Part shown: positions 21,569 through 32,569 of the stretch, one piece after another | Position numbering within the stretch: the stretch's first letter is position 1 | Layout: every line of letters begins with the position of its first letter | NCBI GenBank assembly: GCA_003988855.1 | Contig: QYAI01000036.1 | Span: forward strand, 1 to 64,000 | DNA from: Arachnopeziza araneosa | Taxonomy: Eukaryota > Ascomycota > Leotiomycetes > Helotiales > Arachnopezizaceae | Direction: 5' to 3' | DNA: 64,000 nt | Program-made: the position numbers and the translations under genes | The notes under the pieces: generated by a model | The model's database searches: none | The model's input: only the letters and a program-made list of their open reading frames with translations | Told to the model about the DNA's origin: nothing

Positions 21569-23244
21569 TCAGGGACTGGCCCAACCACCTGCAACATCAA
21601 CCCATTCCGCAAGACAACTGCCTTGCTTACCCTCCACATCAACGATGTCGGTATCACATCTACATCTGCAGCCTACGCCGTTCTCCTTTGGTTGATCCCA
21701 GTTCTCCCAGTACTCGTCTTCCTCTCTCCTCTTCTTCTCATCTAGAGTAGTCGTCTCGAGGAAAGGTGGACGAGGCATTTGGCGTGATGGCGCATTAGCA
21801 GGACAATGCTGAATGGTAGTATGTCTATAGCCAAAATCACGGAAATAATGGATATCCTTGGGCGAGAGAAGGGCGCCTGCAGCAAGAGAATGGATTGGGG
21901 CATCTCCCCACTAGAGAACATTAGCATTGCTGTTCAAGAAAACCAAGTTGTTCGGACTTACCCTCTCCATCCAGAAGCCTCCGCTGCGGTCCATCATCTG
22001 GAAGAAATCCTCATACTCTTTACTTCTGAACCAACTGAGTCTGGCAATCTCGAAATTCGACCAGAAATGACACATATTATACTTCTCGCCCTCCATCGCT
22101 TCTGGGTCGATATCTGGGAGCGAGGCACGAGATGGGTCACCTCTTAGGATTTCCTCAGGAAGTGGTTGCTTATAACTGGGGTCATCTTCTGGGACCTCCT
22201 TTGGTTCTTCTGGTTGTGGTTCAACAAACATTTCCCAGAGCCCCTGGGAAGTCAGATTGTTGACTCGCTTGTATGCTGATGCATATCGAAAAATATTGGG
22301 GACAGTTTCCTTCAACTCCTTGACCGCAATTGTAAATCCATATGTCTTATTTGATTCAATCATCCGTAAAAATGGATCACTATAATGTGTTAGTTTAGGA
22401 TATCTTCTATTCAAGGTATACATACTATGTGATATCGCAGAAATACTTGATCTCTGGTTCCAAGCGCCAATACCATTCATATTTAGCCAAAAGCTCATGC
22501 TTATAGAAGAAGCCTGAATAGAATCTGCACATGGCGTGATAACTTTCCATACCACCGTACATAATAGCAGCGTCACCTTGCTTTGCAATGCCCTCCTTTG
22601 CGACTTTGGGATCAATCCAGTCTGGGAACCCCCACATCTTTGGGTCGATAGTCCCAAACTCCACGGGAGCACTTGTATAATTTGTTATCGTCTCTCTGAA
22701 GGTCGAGTTGAATTCGGCATCGTTCAAGAAGACATAAGGGTAATGATACCACCTGTTGAAATGTCTCTCGATCGACTTAACGGACTGAATAACTCCGTCT
22801 AGCTCCTTATTTCTCGCCAAAACCACAAACGCTGCATTCGCTCTTGGCTGCGAGGTGTCTGGTTCTAAACAACCCGTCACGAAGACTTTATCATGCTGCT
22901 CACTGATTTTCCTACAAGTGAAACTAATCAGTCCCATTCTGGCAACAATGAAGAGCCTGGTATACATACCTAATAGCTGGGGGAGTTCCAGCTGGCATTA
23001 ATATCCCAACACCACTCTTTGGATGCCTCACAAACAACACCAGTATCAAAACGACCACAATACAAGGAAAGAGTAGAACAACGCCCAACGGTATGGAAAT
23101 GCTCGAATTGCCTTTTAATCTCAACGGCCGCCGGAAGAATGCTAATCTGGATGTGATTTTTGCTTTGGACTTGACCTCGTCCAGGGACGGCAGTTCTGCG
23201 GGCGCTGAAGGCATCCGCTTCAGCACTCTCTGTACGAAGCCCAT
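21569..23244 (-). CDS. Alpha-1,2-mannosyltransferase, GT15 (KRE2/MNT1/KTR family)
   Basis: Four exons (22970-23244, 22426-22911, 21962-22379, 21569-21910) join in frame to 506 residues. It is a type II Golgi membrane enzyme: a short cytosolic tail, one signal anchor (SIPLGVVLLFPCIVVVLILVL, about residues 50-72), then the luminal catalytic domain. The domain shows the family blocks RANAAFVVLARN, SVKSIERHFNRWYHYPYVFLND, YGGMESYHAMCRFYSGFFY, YEWYWRLEPEIKYFCDITYD and RSGGFWMERWGDAPIHSLA. The C-terminal Cys-rich tail (VGCRCRCDTDIV) is also typical. Enzymes of this family transfer mannose from GDP-mannose to O- and N-linked glycans, which supports cell-wall assembly. Which KTR paralogue it is cannot be settled by eye. 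Confidence 0.93.
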
Positions 23245-24085
23245 TGTTGCAGTGAGGAGGTTGCGAATGGGTTGTTAGGGGGAGTCGTAAAAGGGGGTCA
23301 GGTCGTTAATGGGATGAATCGCTCGAGGTATTACAATAATGTATTCAGAAACGCAGGATTGAATCGAAGAGGATGATGCCGCTGCCGAAGAGGAATCTAT
23401 TGAGACGGTCTTAACGAGTGGATGGACGAGATGTCCTGGAAGAAAACAGCTTGCGATGAAGTGACGCGTCGGACGGTGGATCTCTCGTCTTCAGCACGGC
23501 GAGGCGGAGGACGAGTCGAGACGATTTATGGCATTCATCCAAGGGGATCGAGTTGGATGGGAGATATCGCTGTCCCGGGCGTCGTGGTGCGGTGGTTTGG
23601 ACAGGTTTGCTGCGATAGGAGGTTGAATCTTGCCCATGGATATTTCGGTTAGGAAACTCTTGGCGGTGGCTTCAGCCAACTCTCATTTTCTTGATGCACG
23701 AAAAATGTTGAGATAACCAGATTACCGCTAAAGAAAAGCAACTGCTTTAAATTCGTGGCTCTTTCTTTTGTATGGTTACTTGAGATGATATTCTAGCTAT
23801 TACGCATGTTCTTGTGTCTCAGACCACAAAATTGTAGGCACCTGGAGATCTATTTCCAGAAGCCACATGTTTCTCATAACCAATACAGTAGACCCGAATA
23901 GGCAAGTAAGTACCCATGCCGCCAGCCTTTCAATCATCGGCCGAGGCTGAGGCTGAAGCTGCATCATGATTCAAGATGTGGAGCCTTCCTCCAAAACTCT
24001 TCTTCCATTAAACCATTTCCAATCCGATAAGCCATTACACTTCATCAATCACATTGCCACACGCCATGATCTACGAACCCCAATC
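23245..24085. other. Divergent promoter region
   Basis: About 840 bp between the divergent starts of the mannosyltransferase and the DUF4604 gene. A plus frame at 23422-23652 has no recognisable domain. No repeat is seen. Confidence 0.45.
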
Positions 24086-24652
24086 ATGTCAAAGATAACC
24101 CCCAAAAACCTCTCCTACGACAACACCCTCCCGCCCTTCCTCGCACGGCTGCAAGCCAACAACAACTCCCAAGACGGCAGACATGAGTTTACCGTCTTGC
24201 GCCCGTCCAAGAAACGCAGCGCCGAAGACGAGGCGGAAGACGAGCCTGTGTATTTCAATGAGGAGAGTGGAGAGACACTAACAAAGAGCGAGTGGGAGGC
24301 ACGGGAGAAATTTGCTGAGGGCGAGGGCGAGGGCGAGGGCGAGGGAGGTAAGGAAATAAATGCGGACGCCGAGGAGGGAGCAGCTAAAGAAAAGGATGAC
24401 GAGAATGGCAAGGGGAGTCGGAAAGAGAAGGAAAAGGTTGCTGCGATAGGCGCAGGGAAGAAGAGGAAGGTGGGGAGGTTAGTGGGTGCCGACGAGGACG
24501 GAGATGATGCTGATGCGAAAGCGAGGGGAGAGTCAGCTTTAGGGAAGGCCATTGCTGCTTCTACTGTTACGGCCAAGTCAGAGGGGAAGAAAGCCGACAA
24601 AGGCAAGCCGGTGAAGAAAGGCAAGAAGGTTAAGTTGAGCTTTGATGATTGA
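24086..24652 (+). CDS. DUF4604 (KIAA1143-like) protein
   Basis: Single exon, 188 residues from the chosen ATG at 24086. The N-terminus MSKITPKNLSYDNTLPPFLA is the characteristic start of the DUF4604 family, which is why I prefer it to the in-frame ATG at 23966 (40 residues more, probably 5' leader). The other family block, DEPVYFNEESGETLTKSEWE, follows at about residues 52-72. The rest is highly charged and disordered, with a Glu-Gly repeat, basic nuclear-localisation-like stretches (GKKRKVGR, KKGKKVK) and the acidic end LSFDD. The family is widespread in eukaryotes and its function is unknown to me; a nuclear location is an inference from the basic runs. Confidence 0.8.
   Translation: MSKITPKNLSYDNTLPPFLARLQANNNSQDGRHEFTVLRPSKKRSAEDEAEDEPVYFNEESGETLTKSEWEAREKFAEGEGEGEGEGGKEINADAEEGAAKEKDDENGKGSRKEKEKVAAIGAGKKRKVGRLVGADEDGDDADAKARGESALGKAIAASTVTAKSEGKKADKGKPVKKGKKVKLSFDD
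24317..24346 (+). repeat. GAGGGC hexamer repeat inside CDS
   Basis: Five tandem GAGGGC-type units encode a Glu-Gly run in the DUF4604 protein. Because the unit is six bases, length changes keep the frame. Confidence 0.85.
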
Positions 24653-25341
24653 AAGCGCCATTGAGAGAGAGAAACACAACACCTAGACTTTGTGTCTAAA
24701 GACAAGGGCATTGATTTCTCTCGAATCGCGGCAAAGTATACGACACTACCTACTCAAAGTCAAGAGAGGAAGGAGATGCTTCTCGCATTACTATGTAATT
24801 GCAGAGAGAGGATTCCCGAGCGTGGAATCCTAACCAAGCAGACATCTGCTCTGCTTGTAAAAATCCCTAGAATTAAGCTGAAGAAAGCAGTATTCCTGCA
24901 GAGTTGTAGTCAATGTTAAGGCGCGAATAAAATATGAAAGTCGAGAACAGGCAAATCATAGAGCAACATTTCATGCATTTTGACTTTTTGATTGTATTTT
25001 CTGTAGCTTAGTAACCCGGTAGTAGTCATTAACGCAATCCGTAGATCTAGAGAGATACCTCCCTCTCACTCATGGGAATAATGGCTTTCCATCCAACCCT
25101 AAATACAAGCATGCTTTGTCACAGAAGACGCCGTGCACATGCCAAAGCAGCTAAAACAAATCTGCAGAAGAAGAAATTGTCAACGGAGAGAGCATGCCCA
25201 CCACACCATTGCCGTCCAACGCCCCGCCGAGCAAGCAATCGCGGTAAGAGAGAATGATGTTCCTCATAAAGCATAGTAAGTAATCGTGCCCAAAAACACG
25301 AAGATACTTTTAAAAGTTGCGATTCAAATCCTTTCCAGCGT
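24653..25341. other. Convergent 3' region
   Basis: Non-coding DNA between convergent genes. Frames at 24692-24919 and 25072-25257 are not recognisable. Nothing else seen. Confidence 0.45.
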
Positions 25342-26261
25342 TCAATTTTTCCCTTGTACGAAATCCCAGAGCATTTTGACAAGAGTTTCTGGTAATGTGT
25401 ACAAATCGACATGAAACTCGCCCTCTGCATGCGCGTTAGTAGTTCTCACAATTAATTCCCCAGGTTAAGAAACTCACGCTCAATATCATTCTTCGTATAG
25501 GTATCCTCGCTCTTATTGTCATGAATCATCTGTACCACATGCAAGAGATCCTCTTCTCCAAGCTTCACCAGTCCTTCCGCGAGCTTCTCCATATCAACGC
25601 CCTTCTTTGACTTGACTTTAGCCTTGCTCTTGCCATTCTCCTCGCCAGGAACAGGCCCCGTCTCTCTCAACAAGCTGATCAGGTGAGCCGAAGGATTCTT
25701 GAAGCTGACTTGATGCTTGGACTCGTAACGATTCTTGGCAAAGTTGAGATCGTGTTGGAGGGTGCTCTTTCCACCCTTTTCAGTAGTATAGAGGTCGATT
25801 GTCATGTCAAATTCTCCCCAGCCCTCATTCTCGCATCGGAAGGGTGGTTCATTGAAAGCTGAGATTGGCATTAGCGGTTGTTCCTCCTCGCGTAACCAGG
25901 CTTTTTGCTGGTAACATACTCTGAACGGGATTTTCGAAAGAAGGATGGAGGTTGTACACAGCTTTCGTGAAACAACTCGCAGGCTTCTCATTGTTGTGTT
26001 CGTCAAGCAGATAGATTTCGATATTCCAGCTCTTCATTGGAAACCCTTCCACATGGGAGGGCTTATCGCTAATCACGACGTCAGTTTCGATTCTTTCGCC
26101 CTGCAGAGTGGCAGATGAAGTTCGCGCACATTGTATGTTGCTCAGTGACGAGCTTCACGGTCCGCTTGATCTGGAAGTTTGGTTAAAATAGTTCTTAAAC
26201 AATTGGGAGCTGAGAGACGATTCAAGCTTCCGCACGAGAATTCACTTACTTCTGCGACCAT
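25342..26261 (-). CDS. taf14: YEATS-domain protein TAF14 (TFIID/TFIIF/chromatin remodelling subunit)
   Basis: Five exons (26250-26261, 26130-26170, 25920-26068, 25478-25858, 25342-25424) splice in frame to 221 residues. The first exon is only 12 nt (MVAE). The YEATS domain spans about residues 5-135: KRTVKLVTEQH, VEGFPMKSWNIEIYLLDE, CFTKAVYNLHPSFENPVQTF, PPFRCENEGWGEFDMTI. This fold reads acetyl- or crotonyl-lysine on histones. The C-terminus (EKLAEGLVKLGEEDLLHVVQMIHDN, then EFHVDLYTLPETLVKMLW) is the ET-like protein-binding domain of TAF14/AF9, which tethers the protein to TFIID, TFIIF, SWI/SNF, INO80 and NuA3 in yeast. That domain distinguishes it from Yaf9. The second intron is 61 nt and must be removed to restore the frame. 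Confidence 0.9.
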
Positions 26262-26861
26262 CTTAGCGGCTTTCAAAGTAGATAAGAAGGGAGTAAATAA
26301 ATCGTGATATTGAATAGTTCGCGATGTCGCAAGTGAAAGTAATGCGACGCGAACAGGGATAGAGGGGTCGAGTTAGCGTTGTGGAGATGGAATACCGTAT
26401 CACGTGTGGTTAATGAACGGTGAAGTTGTTAGGTCAAGGAGTAAGTTGGTATTAAAGTGGGGACGTAAAGGGAATAGAATTTGCGGTCGTAGGAATTTGG
26501 CACATTTAGAATCAGAAGTGCTAAGCCCAGTGAACGCCTCCAAATCACTACACAGCTCACTTTAAGGAAGCAAACACAAATACCGCTGGGGGGGGCAAAG
26601 AAGGACTGCTATTTAGTCTAACTACAAGCTTATGCCCAGTCTTCAGACCGATGACATATTATTCTTCTGATCCATATCCACCACCGTCATCATATCATGA
26701 CTTTTTCCACATCGAAGACCAATATCTGCCTTTTGCTTTCGAAAAGCATCGCATAAGGGGTGTTTGTGCTGGAGAAAGAATTATGCAAAGGGGATTGGTT
26801 TTCGTAACTTTTATGACTTGATATTCGTCAACGAGTAGGTATCGAAGTCAAAACAAGAGGC
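26262..26861. other. Intergenic region upstream of TAF14
   Basis: Promoter of the TAF14 gene and 3' region of the RanBP1 gene, both on the minus strand. A run of seven G occurs near 26588. No gene seen. Confidence 0.45.
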
Positions 26862-27979
26862 CTAAGAGGTCTGGTTCTTGAAGAGAGCCTCGTTCTCCTG
26901 TTGGGCCTTGATAAATGCCTCCTTGAAAAGGTTGGCATCTACAGCTGTTAGTAATATTGACGTAAGCTCGACTAGAAAGATACATACTCTCAGAGTTGGC
27001 AAAACGAATAGCAAGAGTTTGAGCTTCGGGCTCACCCTCACTGACATCCGCAGCAGCATTCCAAACCCAACTTCTATCAGAGCCAACATTGGGGGAGAGC
27101 TTCATCTCAGGAACAACTATTAAAATGTTAGCCTCAATGTCTAGAACCTTTTTGAATGATAATCCCCAAAGCCACATACCATAGTGATTGGCGCAAACCT
27201 TCAAAGTCTTATCTCTTCGCATAACCAATCTTGTCTTGCCATTCTCCTTATGCTTAAGCAGTCTAACATCTCCAGTTCCACGCTCTTTCCACTCGTTGCT
27301 CTCCTTGACGAACTTGAATAGCTTAGCGCGCATCTTGAAAGTCTGCTCCTCGGATTCCTCGTTGGTCTTGACTTCGACTTTCTCGGTAAGACGAATGACG
27401 GGCTCGAAGTGGACGTCCTCGGATTCAGGAGCTTCATCCTATTACGCAAATTCATATTAGCAAACATTTTTTAAACTTCTGCGATATGGATAACAAGGCT
27501 GTTGAGCCCAGAAAGACCGCACTCGTTGCAGCGATTGGGCGTTTGGTATTTACCTCATTCTCCTCAGCTTCCTTCTTCTTTATCGCAGCAGCGCTTCCAC
27601 TATTATCACCACGATCCTCGTTCTCCTCGTCCTTCTTATCCTTCTTTGCACCACCGCCAAACATGCTGAAGACATTGTCGGAGACGTTCGAGGCGGTAGC
27701 GGTGACGGTGGAGACAGCAGCAGTAGCAGCAGAAGCGGCGGTTGAGGCAGCAGCTGAAGCAGTGTTTGTTGCGTGCTCAGTGAGAGTCTAAATGATACAG
27801 TTAGCTTTCATTAACCTCATCATACCCGGAGTCGAGCTCCGATATTAGTCACCTATCAAAGATGGAAGGTGTCAGAAGATAGGACTAGGTAGTTAAGACA
27901 AACATACAGGAGCGTGCCCCTCCCCAGCGGGGTTACTGACAGTCTCCTCAACCTTGGGTTCGGTCGTAGTATCTGCCAT
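26862..27979 (-). CDS. Ran-specific GTPase-activating co-factor RanBP1 (Yrb1)
   Basis: A minus-strand gene with about five introns and start ATG at 27979 (MADTTTEPKVEE). After an acidic, Ala/Thr-rich N-terminal part with a long Ala-rich run comes the Ran-binding domain: EDVHFEPVIRLTEKVEVK, EQTFKMRAKLFKF, EWKERGTGDVRLLKHKENGK, RLVMRRDKTLKVCANH, then SWVWNAAADVSEGEPEAQTLAIRFAN. A short exon reading ANLFKEAFIKAQQENEALF ends the protein. RanBP1 binds Ran-GTP, helps RanGAP release it from importins/exportins and so keeps nucleocytoplasmic transport directional. The Ala/Thr-rich N-terminal region is longer than in yeast Yrb1 and may bear on localisation; this is an inference. Confidence 0.93.
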
Positions 27980-28869
27980 GATGACTTTGTTTCTTGAACA
28001 AATATTGTTCTTTGATGAACAAGAACGAGTGCGATTTACTGGAAAATGATGGAATGAGGTCGATAGGTAGATTGCCCCTCTTAGGTTTGTTGTTGTGGAC
28101 GCTGCAGCAGGCTCTTTAAGCGACTAATCGCGCTAGCGTGGCTTTGCGGCCGCCTATCAATGGCCCCTGAATATATTGCCGAGACAAGGTGGGGTTTATC
28201 GTTCACTACCAAAATCATCCAATTTTACCAAGTCAACACCAACAGTCAAACTCATTCTTAGAAGATGACCTCCAAGAATCCATTGCAGGCCATGATTTTG
28301 CTTCTTAGGAATAATCGATATCTATATCGTAAGCGAGAATGAGCTCAACCCATAGTGATCGTCTCCATCTTTGACCTTACAGTCAGTGTGGCTGTACAAA
28401 TAATCAAATCTCAGAACGCTAAGCTACTATGACTATTAATTTATCACTGCTGAGACCGAGATCGACAAGTGCTATTATTGAAGAATCTAAAGGTTACATG
28501 AACTGTTCAGTTTACCTCGAATTCGTCCTAACCCTGGTGTATGAGAAGGAAAGCAAGATGCTGCATGGTTGAAGCACAAGAAATTTATTACAATTGTTTG
28601 ATCGAAGACACATCTTTCAGGGATATGTCTCTGTTTATTTGCAATAGAATTAGAAAAGAAGACCAAAAAACCATCCATCCTATGATAACCTGTAACACCT
28701 TCCGATCCATCTTGCACTGCAGACTAGCATAGCCAAGTTACTGCTTGCTCCCATCGCACGTGTGCTGATATTCCATCCTCCGCGGTACCATTGACACAGA
28801 ACTCCGGGTCCAGCTTACAAATCAACCCAAACAAATCAACCATATGAGAGTGTCCACCGAAGCCATCAA
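27980..28869. other. Promoter of RanBP1 and 3' region of upstream gene
   Basis: About 890 bp without a recognisable gene; frames at 28487-28732 on both strands are mutual shadows without domain. The stretch near 27.98-28.2 kb is the likely RanBP1 promoter. Confidence 0.45.
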
Positions 28870-31527
28870 CTAGACTTTGGATTTTCTCGCACCTTTGCGG
28901 GTCTTCCTTGCCTCCTTCTTGGTGACTCGAGACGTTTTCCGCGCATGCACCTCTTTGGCTTTCTGCCTCCGACTTTCCTTTGCCTTGCCCTGCTTCATAG
29001 CTTCCACAGCCTTTCGCTCATACTCCTTAGCTTCCTTGTCATTCCCTTGGAGCCTGAGCGACATAATTTTCGCTCTAACCTGTGCAGCTAGGATAATCTC
29101 ATCGGCCTGTTCCTTTAACTTATTGAGCTTAGTGCCGTCAAGCTGGTTCCGTAATGCTGTCTCAGCCTCGGCTGCTCTAATTCCGACTTCCTTTGAGATG
29201 ATAGCAGAATGCTTGGCGGCTTTTAGAGACCACTGCTTAGCGACTCCAGTAATTTCAGCAGAGGCAGATGCAGCAGCATCCATGGCAGATTTTCCAATTT
29301 CTGACAAGCGACTAAGAGCAGAGTGAGACTCCGAGTATGCTTCTTCAGCCAATTTCCCCGCATTTTTATGAAGTTCAGCCAAGTTTGCGCCTGGAAACAT
29401 AGAGGAGAACGAGTCCTTGAGAGACTGCCATGCTCGTGAAGCATCAGTGCCAAAGTCAAGTTGAAATGTCTCATTAACTCTCGGCTTCTTGTTTGTAATG
29501 ATAGAGACGTTGACAATACCATAGGCTTCCTTTTTAGGTAGTAAAAGGACGATACCTTCATCAGAACTATATGCTCTCTCAGTCTCTACTGTGATGTTCG
29601 CTCTTGTGACATTGACAGAGATGGCTTCTCTATTAAGCCAAGTAAGTTTAGTAGCTGACGGGATCCGTATCAAGATCTCTCTATCACCAAGAATTTCGGC
29701 GGTACAAACAGATTTGTTGGACGGCTTAGGTGGAGTAGCTTTCGGCGCTTTGCCAAGTTCAATGGAGGGTAAGACCGATAGGCTGTTTGGACTTGGTGTG
29801 AGGGATTGTGTGACTGTAACAGTGCGAGTAGATGTCTTGACAGCCACTGAAGTGGATGTGGATGTGGATGTAGCGCTCATGACGCTAGAGATCAGCGTCG
29901 ACAGGGACGTGGAGGAAATCGATCCTGCTGACATAACCTTGCTATTGAGGAGGATTGCAGGTGAGTTGGTGTTCATGCTTTGATAACTTGTATAAACTCC
30001 GATCAAAATGCTCAAAATGACAACTCCGATTGGGACAACAACTCTCCAAGCAGCTGGACCTTGATTCTGGAGGAATTTCATGCTATCAGTCATACTGTAT
30101 GTTGGCTTTCCAAGATCAAGTGGCTCAATATCCTTTGTGTCAATTCTCTTAGGTGCTGCAGGTGGGGGCGTAGAGCTCTGAAGAGGTTCATGAAGACCTG
30201 TCAAGTATGCAAGATTTCTATTCATCTGCCGGGCATCGATATTCAAGAAAGAAGCCAGATCAATAGGTAGCCTCTGGTGAATAATATTCCCTCGTCCATT
30301 CGTGTCTCTGGACTCCAAACACATATGGATCGAATGCTGATCAAGAGACATGCATGGTCCTTTGTCAAAGAGCTGCTTGTGCGAGATGACAATTGAAGGA
30401 ACATAATGCCTACTCATAAACTTCCTGGTAAGGGATCTGGTGCGTCTTGCTTCAGCATCATCGCTGTCTGAGCAGTAGAAGACAGCAACATGTGGCAATT
30501 CCCAGTGCGGCTCAACAGTGAAACCTTCCTCGTCAGGAACAGAATGATATGCAAAGTTTTCCTCTAAATTGAGCCTGATCACATCCGGCTTCTCTGGATC
30601 ATCTTCGTATTTTAAAGACCGTGCAAACATACAATCTTCAACCTTAATTTGAAACCCGGATGAGTGCATGAGCTCAATTTCTGGAGTCGAGTCTGAGCCG
30701 AATTCCGAGACTGGGACGACATTGTACAATTGAGAGGTTAAATGCCGTAGATTTTGTGCACGCTTGCCGTTCTCTACTGAAGCAGTGACCGAGCTGGCAA
30801 TCTTGTGGATAATATCTTGCTTTGCTGAGTGGCTGCCAACATATAAGATTCGTAATGGATCTCTTGTAGAAAGTCCTTGTCTCGTCATCGTTTGCCGAAT
30901 AGTAACAACTATTCTCTTTGGTGGAGACTGCAATGACATTCCTTTGATAGCATTTACTGTCTGTTCCTCGTTCAGGTCTGCCACTGTATGCTTGACAGAA
31001 ACTGTCTCGGCACCAAGACCAAAGGGCTCCTCGAACTCGATAGACTGAGTAAGAGGCTTGTCGATGTCATCCGTGGCAACATATGAGCTTCTGCCTATTG
31101 TAGGAGTATTAAATGCACGTTCAACGGTCTGATCCAAGGCAGAAAGGGCTGGAATAGAGCTCGTTCCAGCGACCTCATCGTCACCACTCTCCTCCCCACT
31201 GCGTTCAGTATCTGCGAGACTGGCGACATCGTCTGGTCTTCCAAAGTCTGTCGAGGCTACCGACTCAGTCGTATTATCGTCTCTGCTCTCAGTATCGGTG
31301 TCGATGAATTCGTAGGCTGATTCCCCAAGGATCCCCTCGTCCGAAGGAGCCTCACTATGAGGCATCTTGGTAGCAGACACGCTGTCAACCCAAGTGCTGA
31401 TTCTGTAGTCTGCAACAGGTGCAGGAAATCGGAGAGTTGTGTTTGAGGATTTGAGAGTGGGAGTGATAGATTCGAGGGTTGGGGTTATGGGTTCGGGACA
31501 AGGTGGGAGCTGGCTGGAGGATTCCAT
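28870..31527 (-). CDS. Large single-pass membrane protein, unknown function
   Basis: An uninterrupted 885-residue frame. The N-terminal third is acidic and disordered (blocks such as SAYEFIDTDTESRDD and FGRPDDVASLADTE). A folded-looking region follows (about residues 210-470: DPLRILYVGSHSAKQDIIHKI, PHVAVFYCSDSDDAEARRT, VPSIVISHKQLF). It resembles an alpha/beta domain but I cannot name it. One transmembrane helix lies at about 490-512 (RVVVPIGVVILSILIGVYTSY). After it come a Ser/Thr-rich segment with several N-glycosylation sequons, a possible beta domain (about 610-700), a long Ala/Glu/Lys-rich helical region and a strongly basic tail (KKEARKTRKGARK). The layout suggests a receptor-like or organelle-tethering protein, but that is speculation. 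Alternative starts downstream (for example the Met of MPHSEAP, about residue 54) are possible. Confidence 0.8.
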   Translation of the reverse strand: MESSSQLPPCPEPITPTLESITPTLKSSNTTLRFPAPVADYRISTWVDSVSATKMPHSEAPSDEGILGESAYEFIDTDTESRDDNTTESVASTDFGRPDDVASLADTERSGEESGDDEVAGTSSIPALSALDQTVERAFNTPTIGRSSYVATDDIDKPLTQSIEFEEPFGLGAETVSVKHTVADLNEEQTVNAIKGMSLQSPPKRIVVTIRQTMTRQGLSTRDPLRILYVGSHSAKQDIIHKIASSVTASVENGKRAQNLRHLTSQLYNVVPVSEFGSDSTPEIELMHSSGFQIKVEDCMFARSLKYEDDPEKPDVIRLNLEENFAYHSVPDEEGFTVEPHWELPHVAVFYCSDSDDAEARRTRSLTRKFMSRHYVPSIVISHKQLFDKGPCMSLDQHSIHMCLESRDTNGRGNIIHQRLPIDLASFLNIDARQMNRNLAYLTGLHEPLQSSTPPPAAPKRIDTKDIEPLDLGKPTYSMTDSMKFLQNQGPAAWRVVVPIGVVILSILIGVYTSYQSMNTNSPAILLNSKVMSAGSISSTSLSTLISSVMSATSTSTSTSVAVKTSTRTVTVTQSLTPSPNSLSVLPSIELGKAPKATPPKPSNKSVCTAEILGDREILIRIPSATKLTWLNREAISVNVTRANITVETERAYSSDEGIVLLLPKKEAYGIVNVSIITNKKPRVNETFQLDFGTDASRAWQSLKDSFSSMFPGANLAELHKNAGKLAEEAYSESHSALSRLSEIGKSAMDAAASASAEITGVAKQWSLKAAKHSAIISKEVGIRAAEAETALRNQLDGTKLNKLKEQADEIILAAQVRAKIMSLRLQGNDKEAKEYERKAVEAMKQGKAKESRRQKAKEVHARKTSRVTKKEARKTRKGARKSKV

Positions 31528-32569
31528 GGCGTTAGCCTTACGAGATCATGTTATGTCTTAAAGACACCGAAACTGTATGCGTTGTTTGCTACTTGCGAAG
31601 ATGGAAAGTTGCAAGTGAATAAAGAGGAAGAGAAAGAACACCCTACTTGAAGAATTTCGCGGTGGAGCTATTGTTAATCGTCCCAAGGTTAGGTTAGGTT
31701 AGGTTGGCGGAGGCTCGCTGCCTGCCTGCTGGCAAGGACGTCCGGGCCGGGCGTAGCTGTCCGCTTCAAGAAAACTTGTGTCTCAGAAGTGGCGACGTAT
31801 AATCGTGTCTCGAGGCTTCTCCTTCGTAAATAACAAGAGTTGGCATGCAAGAGGCTTGATACTTGACAGATAATATGGAGGACTCAAGGAGGGCATTCGT
31901 CAGGAGGAGGGGTTGTTAGCGGCAGGCGAGGCAGGCTAGGCTGATAGCGATAAGGATCTGAGGTGGAAAGGAGTCACAGGAACTATTTCTCGCGTTGCTA
32001 CAATATCCTCTTCTCATAATGTTATGCTTCTCATCGTTTCTGATAAGAGGCTAAGTTCTCTGTCGTTCGATTCTACCCATTTTATATAATTCTCAAGACT
32101 ACTTACTTGGGCTAGGTTGATATGAGGCCAAACGCAAATAAGCTAGGTACCTTCTTCAGTGACGCATACTCCAGTACCCACTTTGTAATCCTAAATGATC
32201 CAAGTCTCTGACTATTTCCATAGTCAACATTCACGTGTATGAAAGACTTGTGATATAATTAATCTGTCGCAAAAACCACATGGACTCACATAAAACCCAC
32301 CCAAGTACTTGGAGGCGCTGGGCCCCGACAACACATCTTACTGTACCCCTCTACGAATACCCCTCGTCAGGCTCATGCACATCGACGCCTTACGAAATAT
32401 CCCGCATTGCTCGAAACATCTCGCTATCACCTGGAAAAGTCATGAAACCTACCAGTCTATTCCTAATCGTACATTCGTCTCATTCTCTATTTCTTTTAGC
32501 TTCTTTGCCCATGTTCTGATTCCCCCAGTTTAGCATACGTTCATGTCCAAAGTAATCACCGACTTCCGT
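31528..32569. other. Intergenic region with short AGGTT array
   Basis: Promoter region of the large membrane protein plus the 3' region of the thiolase gene, both on the minus strand. It contains four tandem AGGTT pentamers at 31686-31705. Frames at 32280-32533 are not recognisable. Confidence 0.45.
31686..31705 (+). repeat. (AGGTT)4 pentamer array
   Basis: Four perfect tandem copies of AGGTT. The unit is five bases, so it is not the TTAGGG telomere repeat. It lies about 160 bp upstream of the large membrane-protein gene, possibly in its promoter. Confidence 0.85.

Noticed and set aside
24115..24711. 198-residue minus-strand frame opposite the DUF4604 gene
   Set aside because: It is a Ser/Phe/Pro-rich shadow of the Glu/Lys-rich plus-strand gene, caused by composition.
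26100..26170. Apparent frameshift in the TAF14 gene between KLVTEQH and DKPSHVEGF
   Set aside because: A 61-nt GT-AG intron with a CTGAC branch point (26069-26129) restores the frame, giving the family's normal EQH-x-DKP order; no lesion is needed.
31686..31705. Telomere-like repeat
   Set aside because: The unit is AGGTT (five bases, four copies), not TTAGGG, and the neighbourhood is ordinary coding DNA.
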